In this document: positions 19,106 through 27,283 of the stretch, in pieces | Position numbering within the stretch: position 1 is the first letter of the stretch | Layout: each line of letters begins with the position of its first letter | Assembly (NCBI GenBank): GCA_016716335.1 | Contig: JADJWN010000012.1 | Location: 1 to 64,000 of the forward strand | Direction: 5' to 3' | DNA from: Saprospiraceae bacterium | GTDB taxonomy: Bacteria > Bacteroidota > Bacteroidia > Chitinophagales > Saprospiraceae | Length of the DNA: 64,000 bases | Translations under genes and position numbers: made by a program | The notes under the pieces: generated by a model | The model's input: only the letters and a program-made list of their open reading frames with translations | What the model was told of the DNA's origin: nothing | The model's database searches: none

Positions 19106-19540
19106 GTGATTGATGTAGTTTGTGCTGTTATCCTTGACAAGAATCGAATTCTTTGTGTGCAGAGGAGTGAAAAAATGTCTCTGCCATTAAAATGGGAGTT
19201 CCCCGGAGGAAAGATTGAACCCGGAGAGGATGCGGTTCAATGCCTGAAAAGAGAGATCAAAGAAGAACTTAATATTGATATTGAAGTCCTGATGGAGATC
19301 CATCCTCAATGCCACGAGTATGCAGAAAAAGGACTGATGATAAGACTGATGCCTTTCGTTTGTAACTATGCAGGCGGTAAGCTTGAATTGCATGAACATA
19401 AAACTCACCTGTGGTTGTTGCCTGATGAAATCGGAGCACTTGACTGGGCAGAAGCTGACCTGTTTATTGTAGCATTACTGAAGGACCAATTTGAAATTAT
19501 CCAAAACACCATAGAAACCGGGAAAGCCGGACTTCACTAA
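19106..19540 (+). CDS. Nudix hydrolase, 8-oxo-dGTP diphosphatase-like (MutT)
   Basis: Cleaves a nucleoside triphosphate to the monophosphate and pyrophosphate; a role in removing oxidised nucleotides is likely. The 144-residue product reads VVCAVILDKNRILCVQRSE. The Nudix box follows as GGKIEPGEDAVQCLKREI with KEELNI after it, matching GX5EX7REUXEEXGU except for Asn in place of the final Gly. It starts with GTG at 19106; no in-frame ATG lies near. The C-terminal part ELHEHKTHLWLLPDEIGALDWAEAD is typical of (deoxy)nucleoside pyrophosphohydrolases of this type. It is followed 35 bases later by the alpha/beta hydrolase on the same strand. Confidence 0.9.
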   Translation: MIDVVCAVILDKNRILCVQRSEKMSLPLKWEFPGGKIEPGEDAVQCLKREIKEELNIDIEVLMEIHPQCHEYAEKGLMIRLMPFVCNYAGGKLELHEHKTHLWLLPDEIGALDWAEADLFIVALLKDQFEIIQNTIETGKAGLH

Positions 19541-19575
19541 AATGTTGGAGTGCCGGATTATATAAAAACATTTAA

Positions 19576-20280
19576 ATGAGTATGAAACCGCATTTGCTGT
19601 TGCTGCACGGAGCTTTAGGTTCAAAAAGCCAATTTGATGCCTTAATACCATTACTAAATACACAATATCATACGCATAGTTTTGATTTCAGCGGGCATGG
19701 AGCTGACTGCTACGACAATGAACTGTCCATGGAACTTTTCTGTGAGGACATACTCCGGTATATGGAGAAAAATCAAATCAGTGAATGTACCCTTTTCGGA
19801 TATAGTATGGGGGGATATGCTGCCCTGAATTTTGTCGGAAAACATCCTGAAAGAGTAAACCGAATCATGACTTTGGGTACTAAATGGGCCTGGTCTCCTG
19901 ATGCTGCGGCCCGGGAAGCTGCTATGCTCGACCCGGAAATCATGATGGCTAAGGTGCCGGCATTTGCAGAAATGCTGGACAAAAGACACAACGGACAAGG
20001 CTGGAAGAAGCTGGTGTACCGCACCCGGGAACTGATGCACAGACTTGGAGAGTCCGGCGAATACGATCCCGGATTTTTACATAGCATACAAATCCCTGTC
20101 TTAATCTGTGTCGGAAGCCTTGACAAAATGGTAAGCCTTGAGGAATCAGATTATGTATCAAAACAAATTCCCAATGGCAATTTCAAAATTCTGGATTCCA
20201 CTCCTCATCCTCTTGAAAAAGTAGATATGCATATTTTGGCAGAAGAAATAAAAGCATTTTCTAATTTTTATAATAAATAA
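19576..20280 (+). CDS. Alpha/beta hydrolase
   Basis: Serine hydrolase of 234 residues with the classical fold. The oxyanion-hole region is LLLLHGALGSKSQFDAL, the nucleophile elbow is LFGYSMGGYAALNF (Ser near 76), the acid is Asp in VGSLDKMVSLEE, and the base is His in DSTPHPLEKV. FDFSGHGAD is the usual strand-4 motif. The short cap and overall length resemble MenH- or BioH-type enzymes, but no substrate can be assigned. No signal peptide, so cytoplasmic. The gene ends at the left border of the AT-rich restriction-modification island. Confidence 0.85.
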   Translation: MSMKPHLLLLHGALGSKSQFDALIPLLNTQYHTHSFDFSGHGADCYDNELSMELFCEDILRYMEKNQISECTLFGYSMGGYAALNFVGKHPERVNRIMTLGTKWAWSPDAAAREAAMLDPEIMMAKVPAFAEMLDKRHNGQGWKKLVYRTRELMHRLGESGEYDPGFLHSIQIPVLICVGSLDKMVSLEESDYVSKQIPNGNFKILDSTPHPLEKVDMHILAEEIKAFSNFYNK

Positions 20281-20378
20281 TTTTAAACAATAAGATTATA
20301 TTATTGGATTGATATTTTTTTTTGACCTACCTTATTTACCTTTTTACCTCCGAATTTAAAATAATGAAATATTTTTTT

Positions 20379-20386
20379 TATCTTTG
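20379..20386 (+). promoter_or_regulatory. -7 promoter element of the methyltransferase gene
   Basis: TATCTTTG matches TAnnTTTG exactly and ends 21 bases before the methyltransferase ATG at 20408, giving an expected transcript start near 20392-20394. A clear -33 TTTG is not seen (TTTAAA near 20356). The box directly abuts the C-protein-like site at 20386-20398. Confidence 0.6.
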
Positions 20387-20398
20387 TTACTTAAAGTC
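20386..20398 (+). promoter_or_regulatory. Putative C-protein operator at the methyltransferase promoter
   Basis: GTTACTTAAAGTC is identical at 12 of 13 positions to the upstream box of the controller operon (GTTACTTATAGTC on the minus strand, 23339-23327). The core is a palindrome of the form ACT-N3-AGT. It overlaps the predicted transcript start, where a bound C-protein dimer would block initiation. Single operators repressing the methyltransferase promoter are known in C-protein systems such as Esp1396I. Confidence 0.65.
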
Positions 20399-20407
20399 AG
20401 CACGACA

Positions 20408-22315
20408 ATGATTAAAAAAGGAATGATAAACCAACTCATACAAACTCACGACTTGACAAGTCTTGAGCGGCACTTGGTTTATTCTTACCTGACAAACAAC
20501 AAACTGATTTTTGACAAAAGCCCTATTCTAAAAAGCTATTTCAAGGATTTTGAGCAAAACCCCCAACTTTATTTTGACACTTCTTCACTGAACATTTCAA
20601 GCATTAAAGAACTTGAAAACTATCTGGAATTAATTATTCCCAACAGTGACAGAAAGTTTAATGGGGCATTTTTCACGCCTGATTACATCATTGACTTTAT
20701 TATCAATGAAATTCAACCAAAGGAAACCGACACAAACCTTGACCCAAGTTGTGGTTGCGGTGCATTTCTTGTCGGCTTGACTGACTATTACAAGCGAACT
20801 TTTGATAAACCCATTCGCAAAATTGTTAAGGAAAATATTTTCGGCTCGGACATACTTGAATACAATATTCACAGAACAAAACTTATCTTGACAATTTATG
20901 CCTTGCAATTTGGTGAACATTTGAAAGAAACAGATTTCAATCTTTATCATCAAGACAGTTTAAGAGCCGATTGGAAGCAAAACTTTGACAACATAGTAGG
21001 CAATGCGCCTTATGTTAAATTTCAGGACTTATCTAACGAAAACAGGAACTATTTAGCAAAACATTGGACAACAGTTGAAGGTGGAACCTTCAACTTATAT
21101 TTTGCATTTTTTGAACTTGGTTACAAATTACTCAAACCGACAGGAAAACTTGGCTACATAACGCCAAATAACTATTTCACATCACTTGCAGGAGAGGCAT
21201 TGCGGAGATATTTTCAACATCAAAAATGCGTTACCCGCATCATTGATTTTAGTCACAAAAAAGTTTTTGATGCTCAAACTTATACAGCAATTACTTTTTT
21301 GAATAAGCAACAAAATGAAGCAATCACATACGACAGAATAAAAGAAGATTATAGCCCCGAACTGTTTTTGGCAAACGCAAACGGCTCACCAAATTATTTA
21401 GAGAACCTAAACGTAAAAAAATGGCGCTTGCTCAAAACTGACGAACAACAAAACATTAAAACGATTGAAACAATTGGAACTCCAATTGGTAAACTCTTCG
21501 ATATATGCGTTGGAATTGCAACTTTAAAAGACGATGTATTTTTTGTTGACGGTAGTAAAAAGAAAAACGGCTATTATCTAAAATCAACTGAAAGTGGAAC
21601 ATTTGAAATTGAGAAGGAAGTTGTAAAATCGGTTTACAAAATTTCCGATTTCAAAACGCAAGAAGAAGCCGAGCAAAACACTCGAAAAATTATTTTTCCT
21701 TACCAAATCAAAAAAGGTGTTGCGACTCCAATCGCTGAAAATGATTTCAAGAAAAAATTTCCTAAGTGTTATGAGTATTTGCTTTCAGAAAAAGAAATTC
21801 TTTTAGCCAGGGATAAGGGAAAAGTAAAATTTGAACCGTTTTATGTTTGGGGTAGAACGCAAGGACTTACAAAAACAGGAAAGAAAATATTAACTCCTAC
21901 TTTTAGTCAACACCCAAGATTTTTATTAGTTGAAGAAGAAGATGCTTACTTTACTAACGGATACGGTTTTTACTTTAAGGAACAAGTAAAAAATGAGCTT
22001 TTCTCCGACCTAATAAATCCTATTTCCAAAGTTGAGAACATTGATGTTGTTCAGAAAATCTTGAACTCTGTTGTTATGGACTATTACGTAAGTAAAACGA
22101 GTGTATCGATTGAAGGTGGCTATCCTTGCTATCAGAAAAATTTTATTGCAAAATTTACCATTCCTGAACTTACAGAAAAAGAAATTGAATTGATTAGGAG
22201 TTTAACCGACAAACAAGAAATAAATGATTTATTGATTGAAATATATCAACTCAATTTACCTGTTCCAAATCGCCTTTCATACATTGAAAGTAAATCATCA
22301 ATAAATCCGGTGTAG
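20408..22315 (+). CDS. Type II DNA (adenine-N6 type) methyltransferase of an R-M system
   Basis: Modification enzyme of 635 residues, Eco57I/TaqI-like class, that would protect host DNA from the neighbouring nuclease. Motif X/I region: FNGAFFTPDYIIDFII then LDPSCGCGAFLVGL (SAM binding, about residue 115). Motif IV is NIVGNAPYVKFQDL, that is NAPY where NPPY is usual. KLGYITPNNYFTSLAGEALRRY and VTRIIDFSHKKVFDAQTYTAI follow, typical of this class. The second half is the target-recognition region (WGRTQGLTKTGKKIL, SIEGGYPCYQKNF). The ATG at 20408 is chosen because the upstream start at 20384 overlaps the -7 element. Its last 70 bases overlap, tail to tail, the end of the nuclease gene. Clearly more AT-rich than its neighbours. 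Confidence 0.88.
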   Translation: MIKKGMINQLIQTHDLTSLERHLVYSYLTNNKLIFDKSPILKSYFKDFEQNPQLYFDTSSLNISSIKELENYLELIIPNSDRKFNGAFFTPDYIIDFIINEIQPKETDTNLDPSCGCGAFLVGLTDYYKRTFDKPIRKIVKENIFGSDILEYNIHRTKLILTIYALQFGEHLKETDFNLYHQDSLRADWKQNFDNIVGNAPYVKFQDLSNENRNYLAKHWTTVEGGTFNLYFAFFELGYKLLKPTGKLGYITPNNYFTSLAGEALRRYFQHQKCVTRIIDFSHKKVFDAQTYTAITFLNKQQNEAITYDRIKEDYSPELFLANANGSPNYLENLNVKKWRLLKTDEQQNIKTIETIGTPIGKLFDICVGIATLKDDVFFVDGSKKKNGYYLKSTESGTFEIEKEVVKSVYKISDFKTQEEAEQNTRKIIFPYQIKKGVATPIAENDFKKKFPKCYEYLLSEKEILLARDKGKVKFEPFYVWGRTQGLTKTGKKILTPTFSQHPRFLLVEEEDAYFTNGYGFYFKEQVKNELFSDLINPISKVENIDVVQKILNSVVMDYYVSKTSVSIEGGYPCYQKNFIAKFTIPELTEKEIELIRSLTDKQEINDLLIEIYQLNLPVPNRLSYIESKSSINPV

Positions 22316-23088
22316 GTGAGGTTTACGAGCGAACAATTTGATGATGGTGGTAATAATCCATCGGTCTTTAAATCACTAACAGACTCATAAATCTTTAAAG
22401 GGGTTTGGCTAAAATCTACAATTAGAAGAGCAACACGTTCATACTTAAAGAAATCGTCTCCTTGATTATTTCGTGAATTAAGAGCAGAAAAACCGTAGAT
22501 ATATTCTTCCAACGACTTTGCAATCTTTTGAGATACGGGTTTATAACTAACATTCTTAAGTTTAACTTGGTTGGAATCCAATTCTCTTGCAGATAAAAGA
22601 TATACTTCACCTAAAACCATTTTTGGCAATCTACGATGGAGATTTAACGGTTCTGCATATGTCCTCTCAAACATTGTATCCTTATTTTTCGCCAAAGAAC
22701 TCAACTGACTTCTTAAATTGATAGTTAATACATGCTCTGAGAATAATTCTCCGTAAGGGTCATGTTTTCCAGTATGTAATCCATTAAAATTTATTGTTTC
22801 AGGTATTGGTTGAAGATGATTTGGAAAAACGCAGACATCTTGCGTTTTAAACTTTAAAAAACCTGCAAGTTGAATTTCAGGTGAACTTAATCCCTGTGCA
22901 GGTTTAATAAGATTTGAATTAACACCATTTAAAATTAAATCGGATTTTACAACTTCATGCAATATATTTATAGTTTGGCTTGAATTTATAACTGCTTTCT
23001 TACCAGATTCACCATTAGTAATAATGGCATTTTCAATCATCTGCTTAATAGATTCAAGACCTTGTTTTATGTTCATTGAATTTGGCAT
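22246..23088 (-). CDS. Putative type II restriction endonuclease
   Basis: Probable nuclease of the R-M system, 280 residues (276 if the ATG at 23076 is used). I base the call mainly on context: it is read directly behind the C-protein gene, with its start inside it by 22-35 bases, and converges on the methyltransferase. Its body contains VLTINLRSQLSSLAKNKDT and RTYAEPLNLHRRLPKMVLGEVYLL, a block I recall from type II restriction enzymes but cannot name with certainty. No textbook PD-(D/E)xK triad could be fixed by eye. Recognition sequence unknown. AT-rich like the rest of the island. Confidence 0.7.
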   Translation of the reverse strand: MPNSMNIKQGLESIKQMIENAIITNGESGKKAVINSSQTINILHEVVKSDLILNGVNSNLIKPAQGLSSPEIQLAGFLKFKTQDVCVFPNHLQPIPETINFNGLHTGKHDPYGELFSEHVLTINLRSQLSSLAKNKDTMFERTYAEPLNLHRRLPKMVLGEVYLLSARELDSNQVKLKNVSYKPVSQKIAKSLEEYIYGFSALNSRNNQGDDFFKYERVALLIVDFSQTPLKIYESVSDLKTDGLLPPSSNCSLVNLTYTGFIDDLLSMYERRFGTGKLS

Positions 23089-23290
23089 CTTTAAAGAATT
23101 CTTTAAGGGTTACTCCCAGTGCAGTGGCGATTTTTTCAATATTGACAATGGAAATGTTCCGTTGACCGTTTTCGACACTTGCAATGTAACTTCTATCCAA
23201 ATCGGCAGCATAAGACAAGTCCTTCTGAGACTTTCCCTGTGCCTCACGAAGTTCTTTAATTCTTTGACCAATTTTTGCTTTTACATCCAC
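23054..23290 (-). CDS. R-M controller (C) protein, XRE-family HTH regulator
   Basis: Small DNA-binding regulator of 78 residues, one HTH domain only. IGQRIKELREAQGKSQKDLSY, then the recognition helix region AADLDRSYIASVENGQRN, then IVNIEKIATALGVTLKEFF: this is the size and layout of C proteins that time R-M expression. It starts with GTG (23288-23290). The expected transcript start from the -7-like box at 23302-23295 falls at or next to this GTG, suggesting a leaderless message, as in several studied C genes. The nuclease start lies inside its 3' end, so C and nuclease are co-transcribed. Expected to activate its own operon at low level, and repress at high level. Confidence 0.88.
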   Translation of the reverse strand: MDVKAKIGQRIKELREAQGKSQKDLSYAADLDRSYIASVENGQRNISIVNIEKIATALGVTLKEFFKDAKFNEHKTRS

Positions 23291-23294
23291 GGGA

Positions 23295-23302
23295 CAAAAG
23301 TC
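23295..23302 (-). promoter_or_regulatory. -7-like promoter element of the controller-nuclease operon
   Basis: Minus-strand GACTTTTG matches TAnnTTTG at all but the first base. A TTTG at 23326-23323 is placed 20 bases upstream as a -33 element. The predicted start is at the GTG of the C gene. Confidence 0.5.
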
Positions 23303-23312
23303 AGAATATGTT

Positions 23313-23336
23313 GACTATAAATCAAAGACTATAAGT
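23313..23336 (-). promoter_or_regulatory. Putative C-protein double operator (two C-boxes)
   Basis: On the minus strand the sequence is ACTTATAGTC (23336-23327), TTTG (23326-23323), ATTTATAGTC (23322-23313). The two 10-base boxes repeat at a 14-base interval around the TTTG that serves as -33 element. The arrangement and bases closely resemble the operator of C.Esp1396I as I remember it. The distal box would activate and the proximal box repress. Confidence 0.7.
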
Positions 23337-23532
23337 AACGTCTGCAAATATCTGCTCAAGCTCCCTTTGGTAATTTTATGATATATTAATGGTCTATCTT
23401 AATTATAATCAAAATTTTTATTAGTCAAAAAATTATAAATTTTATAAACGGGCTATCCATTCTCTTTGGGTGTACGATTAATATTTGTTGTGATTGGTTG
23501 GAATTTTTTCATTAACCGAATTTCCTGACCCG

Positions 23533-24468
23533 TCAGCATACCACAGCACCTTCCTGGTTTATCCTGGAGATATATACGGTAATTTCGACTTTGGCTGCTT
23601 TGTACAGGGTGCCTGCTTTTTCGCCTATTTTTTCGGCAATCAGGCTGTTGTCACACAAGGCAAACATCGATGGACCTGCTCCACTGATACTGAATCCCAG
23701 AGCACCTTCCTCAAGTGCAAGTCTCTGCATCTCATAAAAAAGAGGTATGAGATGTGCCCGTTGCGGCTCCACCAATATATCTTTAAGAGATCTTTTCATC
23801 ATTTCGAAGTCCGAAGTGTACATGGAGGCTACAAATGCTGCAAGATTGCCCTGTTGTCGTATGACATCCTGAAAATCCACCTCCTTTTTCAGAATACCTC
23901 TGGATTCTCTAGTCAGGACCTGCACATGAGGATATATCACACATACATGCAACCCTTGTGGAAGGGGCAGCTTTTTCAGGTCCAGACTCTCATTATCTCT
24001 GATAAGTATCATCCCTCCCAGCAGAGAGGGTGCCACATTATCGGCATGCCATGCTCCGTCAGCTATCTGTTCGCCGGCTACTGCAAATCTGAGTATTTCC
24101 ATTTTGCTGAGTCCGGTACGCAGAAATTCATTGACGGCAAAAACCCCTCCTGCTGCACTCGCTGCCGACGATCCCAATCCGCTGCCAAACGGCATCTTTT
24201 TATGTATCTCCATCTCAAGAGGTCTTTGCGTTTCCCCGAGATGCTCCAGCAATTTGTATGCAGAGTATCCTGCAGTGTTTTTCATGACATCCACCGACAG
24301 CCTGCCATGAGCTCCCTGAATTTCTTTAATAATCAATCCCGGGGCTGTCCCTTCGCGGATGATGATTTCATCTCCGGGTCTTTCAAGGGCAAAACCAAGG
24401 ATATCAAATCCCACAGCCACGTTGGCTACTGAAGCAGGTGCAAATACTTTTATTCCTGGTTTGGACAT
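23533..24468 (-). CDS. thrB: Homoserine kinase
   Basis: Phosphorylates homoserine in threonine synthesis; GHMP kinase family, 311 residues, normal length. The N-terminus IKVFAPASVANVAVGFDILGF is typical. The ATP-binding GHMP motif is KKMPFGSGLGSSAASAAGG (about 86-104), and the C-terminal motif is GFSISGAGPSMFALCD. It lies 71 bases downstream of thrA on the same strand, so the two form the usual thrA-thrB unit. thrC is not found next to them; the following region towards lower coordinates is the restriction-modification island, which may have been inserted here. Confidence 0.95.
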   Translation of the reverse strand: MSKPGIKVFAPASVANVAVGFDILGFALERPGDEIIIREGTAPGLIIKEIQGAHGRLSVDVMKNTAGYSAYKLLEHLGETQRPLEMEIHKKMPFGSGLGSSAASAAGGVFAVNEFLRTGLSKMEILRFAVAGEQIADGAWHADNVAPSLLGGMILIRDNESLDLKKLPLPQGLHVCVIYPHVQVLTRESRGILKKEVDFQDVIRQQGNLAAFVASMYTSDFEMMKRSLKDILVEPQRAHLIPLFYEMQRLALEEGALGFSISGAGPSMFALCDNSLIAEKIGEKAGTLYKAAKVEITVYISRINQEGAVVC

Positions 24469-24539
24469 TTTGCTGATAAATTGATGATTGATTTGCTGTA
24501 AAATAATATAGCTAAATATACGGTTCCTTTCCGGGAATT

Positions 24540-26993
24540 TTAATTTCCGGCACTGATGATTTCTGCAAAAACACCGGCTGCCGTCACTTCTGCTCCTGCT
24601 CCCGGACCTCTCACTACGAGTGGTCTGTTCTGGTATCTCTTGCTGGTAAAAACTATCATATTGTCGCTGCCTCCGAGATTGTAAAATGGACTGTCTGCCA
24701 ACACGGTATCAATACCAATGGAGGCCTTGCCTTCTTCAAATCTTGCGATAAATCTCAGTTTGCCCCCGCTCTTATCTGCTTTTATCCGCATATCTTCAAA
24801 GTATGGGTCCTCTGACTTCAGTACACTCATAAAAGTCTCCACATCGGGTGCTTCCAGACATTTTTGCGGCAAAACCGGTTGTATTTCCACATCTTCCGGC
24901 TCCAGCGCATAGCCGGCTTCACGGGCCAGAATGGTGATTTTCCTCCGCACATCAGCACCGGAGAGATCTTCTCTGGGGTCAGGCTCCGTATATCCTTTCT
25001 CCTTAGCTTCGGTCACCAGTTCACTGAAAGTGCGGCTTCCGTCAAAATGGTTGAAGATGTAAGACACTGAACCGGATAATACAGCTTCTATTTTCAGGAT
25101 GTGGTCTCCGCTGTGTATCATATTGCGCAGGGTAGAGATTACCGGGAGGCCGGCTCCTACGTTGGTTTCGTACATAAACTGCACATTATGCTTTCTGGCT
25201 AATTGCTTGAGTTGCTGATACATGGCATAATCCGACGAGGTAGCTACTTTATTGGGTGTAGCAATGGATATACTTGCCTGCAATATTTGTGGGTACAAAG
25301 CCGGAATGGCTGCATTGGCCGTATTGTCGAGAAAAATGGAATTGGATAGGTTCATTTCATTCATGATCTGTACGAAGCGGGCAGGATCTGAAGGCGTTTC
25401 TGCTTTCTCGAGGATTTGTTTCCAGTTTTGTATATCCATGCCGTTTTCGTCAAAAATCATCTTGCGGCTGTTAGCTAATCCGGCTACCCTGATTTCCAGG
25501 CCATGCTCTTTGCGCAGGGTCTCTTTTTGCTCCAGAATTTGTCTGAGCAGCGTGCCGCCAATCAATCCCACACCTACCATAAACAGGTGTATACGCTTGG
25601 TGTCAGACAGAAAGAAGGAGTCATGTATGGCATTCAGGGCTTTGGATTCTTCAGCTTTGTCAATGACAAAGGAGATATTCAACTCAGAGCTGCCCTGTGC
25701 AATAGCGATAATGTTGATACCGTTTTTGCCTAAGGATTCGAATAGCCTTCCGGCCACACCCGGTACGTTTTTCATCTGCTCCCCGATTACCGCCATTACA
25801 CATAATCCGGATTCCGCTTTCACCGGATCTATCAGCATATCTTCTATTTCCTTGTGAAATTCTTCTGATACAGCCTCTACTGCCCGTTGAGCTTCCTTAT
25901 CACTTACAGCAAAACATATAGAATGCTCCGAAGAGGCCTGTGTTATCAGGATCACATTGATCTTTGCATTGCCCAAAGCACCAAAAAGTCTGGCCGAAAC
26001 ACCCGGTACGCCCACGAGGCCGCTCCCCTGAAGGCGGAGCAGGGATACATTATTGAGCGAACTGATTCCTTTGATGGTGGATTTGAAGGACGCATCCTGT
26101 TCTTTGGTTATCAATGTACCCTTAAAAGCGGGGTTGAAAGTGTTTCGTATATAAATTGGAATCCCTTTTTTCAATGCCGGCTGTATCGTAGGCGGATAGA
26201 TCACCTTAGCGCCAAAGTGAGACATCTCCATAGCTTCCGCATAGCTGAGCTGTGGTATGGTAAATGCCTGTTTTACCTTCCTCGGGTCGCAGGTGAGCAC
26301 ACCATCCACATCTGTCCAGATCTCCAGTACTTCGGCTTCCAGGGCTCCGGCTACGATAGCAGCAGTGTAATCTGAACCTCCTCTGCCGAGGGTGGTAGTA
26401 AGTCCTCCCACATCAGACCCTATGAATCCCGTGATAATCTGTACAGTATCTCCGGCAGCTTTGAAATGATCCCGCAACAACTGATCTGTCAATGCAAAAT
26501 TGACCTTGGCTGATCCAAAGTCTTTGTTGGTCTTGATGACTTTGCGGGCATCCAGATAGGAAGCGTCTATTCCATACTGCTGAAATGCAAGTGCTATAAT
26601 ATAATTGGCATTGCGCTCACCAAAACTCAGTACATAGTCTAAGGTACGGGGTGAGGCTTCACGTACAAGATAAATCCCTTTGAGCAAATCCCGCAAGGTC
26701 TCATGATTTTCGTCCAGATCCATACTGAGCTGCAGATACTGCTCGGGAGACAAGAGGCTTCTGGCAGCTTCATGATGCCTGTCTTTAAACTGATGGAACA
26801 AAGCTATGTACTTGTCTTTACCCTGACTTGCCAGTTCACTCATTTCTATCAGCATATCTGTCACTCCTCCGAAGGCAGAAAACACCAGCGCAAGTTTTTC
26901 GCCGGCTGTGATTCTGGGCTTTACAATGTCAATAATGCCACGGATTCGGTCTGCATTGGCTACAGAAGAACCTCCAAACTTCAAAACTTTCAT
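24540..26993 (-). CDS. thrA: Bifunctional aspartokinase / homoserine dehydrogenase I
   Basis: Catalyses the first and third steps from aspartate to threonine and methionine. The 817 residues are normal for the fused enzyme. The kinase domain opens with MKVLKFGGSSVANADRIRGI and has GFIGSDVGGLTTTLGRGGSD and EIWTDVDGVLTCDPRKV. Two ACT domains (about 320-465) carry VSARLFGALGNAKINVILI and GVAGRLFESLGKNGINIIAI, which bind threonine in known homologues. The dehydrogenase part begins HLFMVGVGLIGGTLLRQI (about 475) and includes NKVATSS, YETNVGAGLPVISTLRNM and GYTEPDPREDLSGADVRRK. Confidence 0.96.
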   Translation of the reverse strand: MKVLKFGGSSVANADRIRGIIDIVKPRITAGEKLALVFSAFGGVTDMLIEMSELASQGKDKYIALFHQFKDRHHEAARSLLSPEQYLQLSMDLDENHETLRDLLKGIYLVREASPRTLDYVLSFGERNANYIIALAFQQYGIDASYLDARKVIKTNKDFGSAKVNFALTDQLLRDHFKAAGDTVQIITGFIGSDVGGLTTTLGRGGSDYTAAIVAGALEAEVLEIWTDVDGVLTCDPRKVKQAFTIPQLSYAEAMEMSHFGAKVIYPPTIQPALKKGIPIYIRNTFNPAFKGTLITKEQDASFKSTIKGISSLNNVSLLRLQGSGLVGVPGVSARLFGALGNAKINVILITQASSEHSICFAVSDKEAQRAVEAVSEEFHKEIEDMLIDPVKAESGLCVMAVIGEQMKNVPGVAGRLFESLGKNGINIIAIAQGSSELNISFVIDKAEESKALNAIHDSFFLSDTKRIHLFMVGVGLIGGTLLRQILEQKETLRKEHGLEIRVAGLANSRKMIFDENGMDIQNWKQILEKAETPSDPARFVQIMNEMNLSNSIFLDNTANAAIPALYPQILQASISIATPNKVATSSDYAMYQQLKQLARKHNVQFMYETNVGAGLPVISTLRNMIHSGDHILKIEAVLSGSVSYIFNHFDGSRTFSELVTEAKEKGYTEPDPREDLSGADVRRKITILAREAGYALEPEDVEIQPVLPQKCLEAPDVETFMSVLKSEDPYFEDMRIKADKSGGKLRFIARFEEGKASIGIDTVLADSPFYNLGGSDNMIVFTSKRYQNRPLVVRGPGAGAEVTAAGVFAEIISAGN

Positions 26994-27024
26994 ATAATGT
27001 TTTTTCTGTATGTATAAACGGGTG

Positions 27025-27032
27025 CAAATATA
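27025..27032 (-). promoter_or_regulatory. Promoter of thrA-thrB
   Basis: Minus-strand TATATTTG fits TAnnTTTG exactly, with a TTG at 27058-27056 spaced 23 bases as -33 element. The transcript would start about 25 bases before the thrA ATG. No leader peptide or attenuator hairpin was seen in this short leader. Confidence 0.6.
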
Positions 27033-27283
27033 GTGCCTGACTTTCAGCCAGAGTACAATCAGGTGGCCATTATGTTGGGTAAACCATAAAATTCATTCTC
27101 AAAAAGTATAATAAACTGACCCCTGCAATGATTTATAATCAGGGCGATTTTTGATGACCCGTTCTTTCATAATAAGTAAATGCACACCATTTACCGGCGC
27201 ACAACTTATCAGGTCCATGTACAATCAGTATGTAAAATGAATTTGCAGTAAATCCGAAAATACGGGTACTAATCCCAGAATTT

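Noticed and set aside
23494..24432. Long open frame on the plus strand opposite thrB
   Set aside because: Cys/His/Ser-rich composition without motifs; thrB on the minus strand is unambiguous.
27001..27283. Possible gene between thrA and the TPR gene
   Set aside because: Only a short minus-strand frame that begins inside the TPR gene region; composition and lack of signals argue against it.
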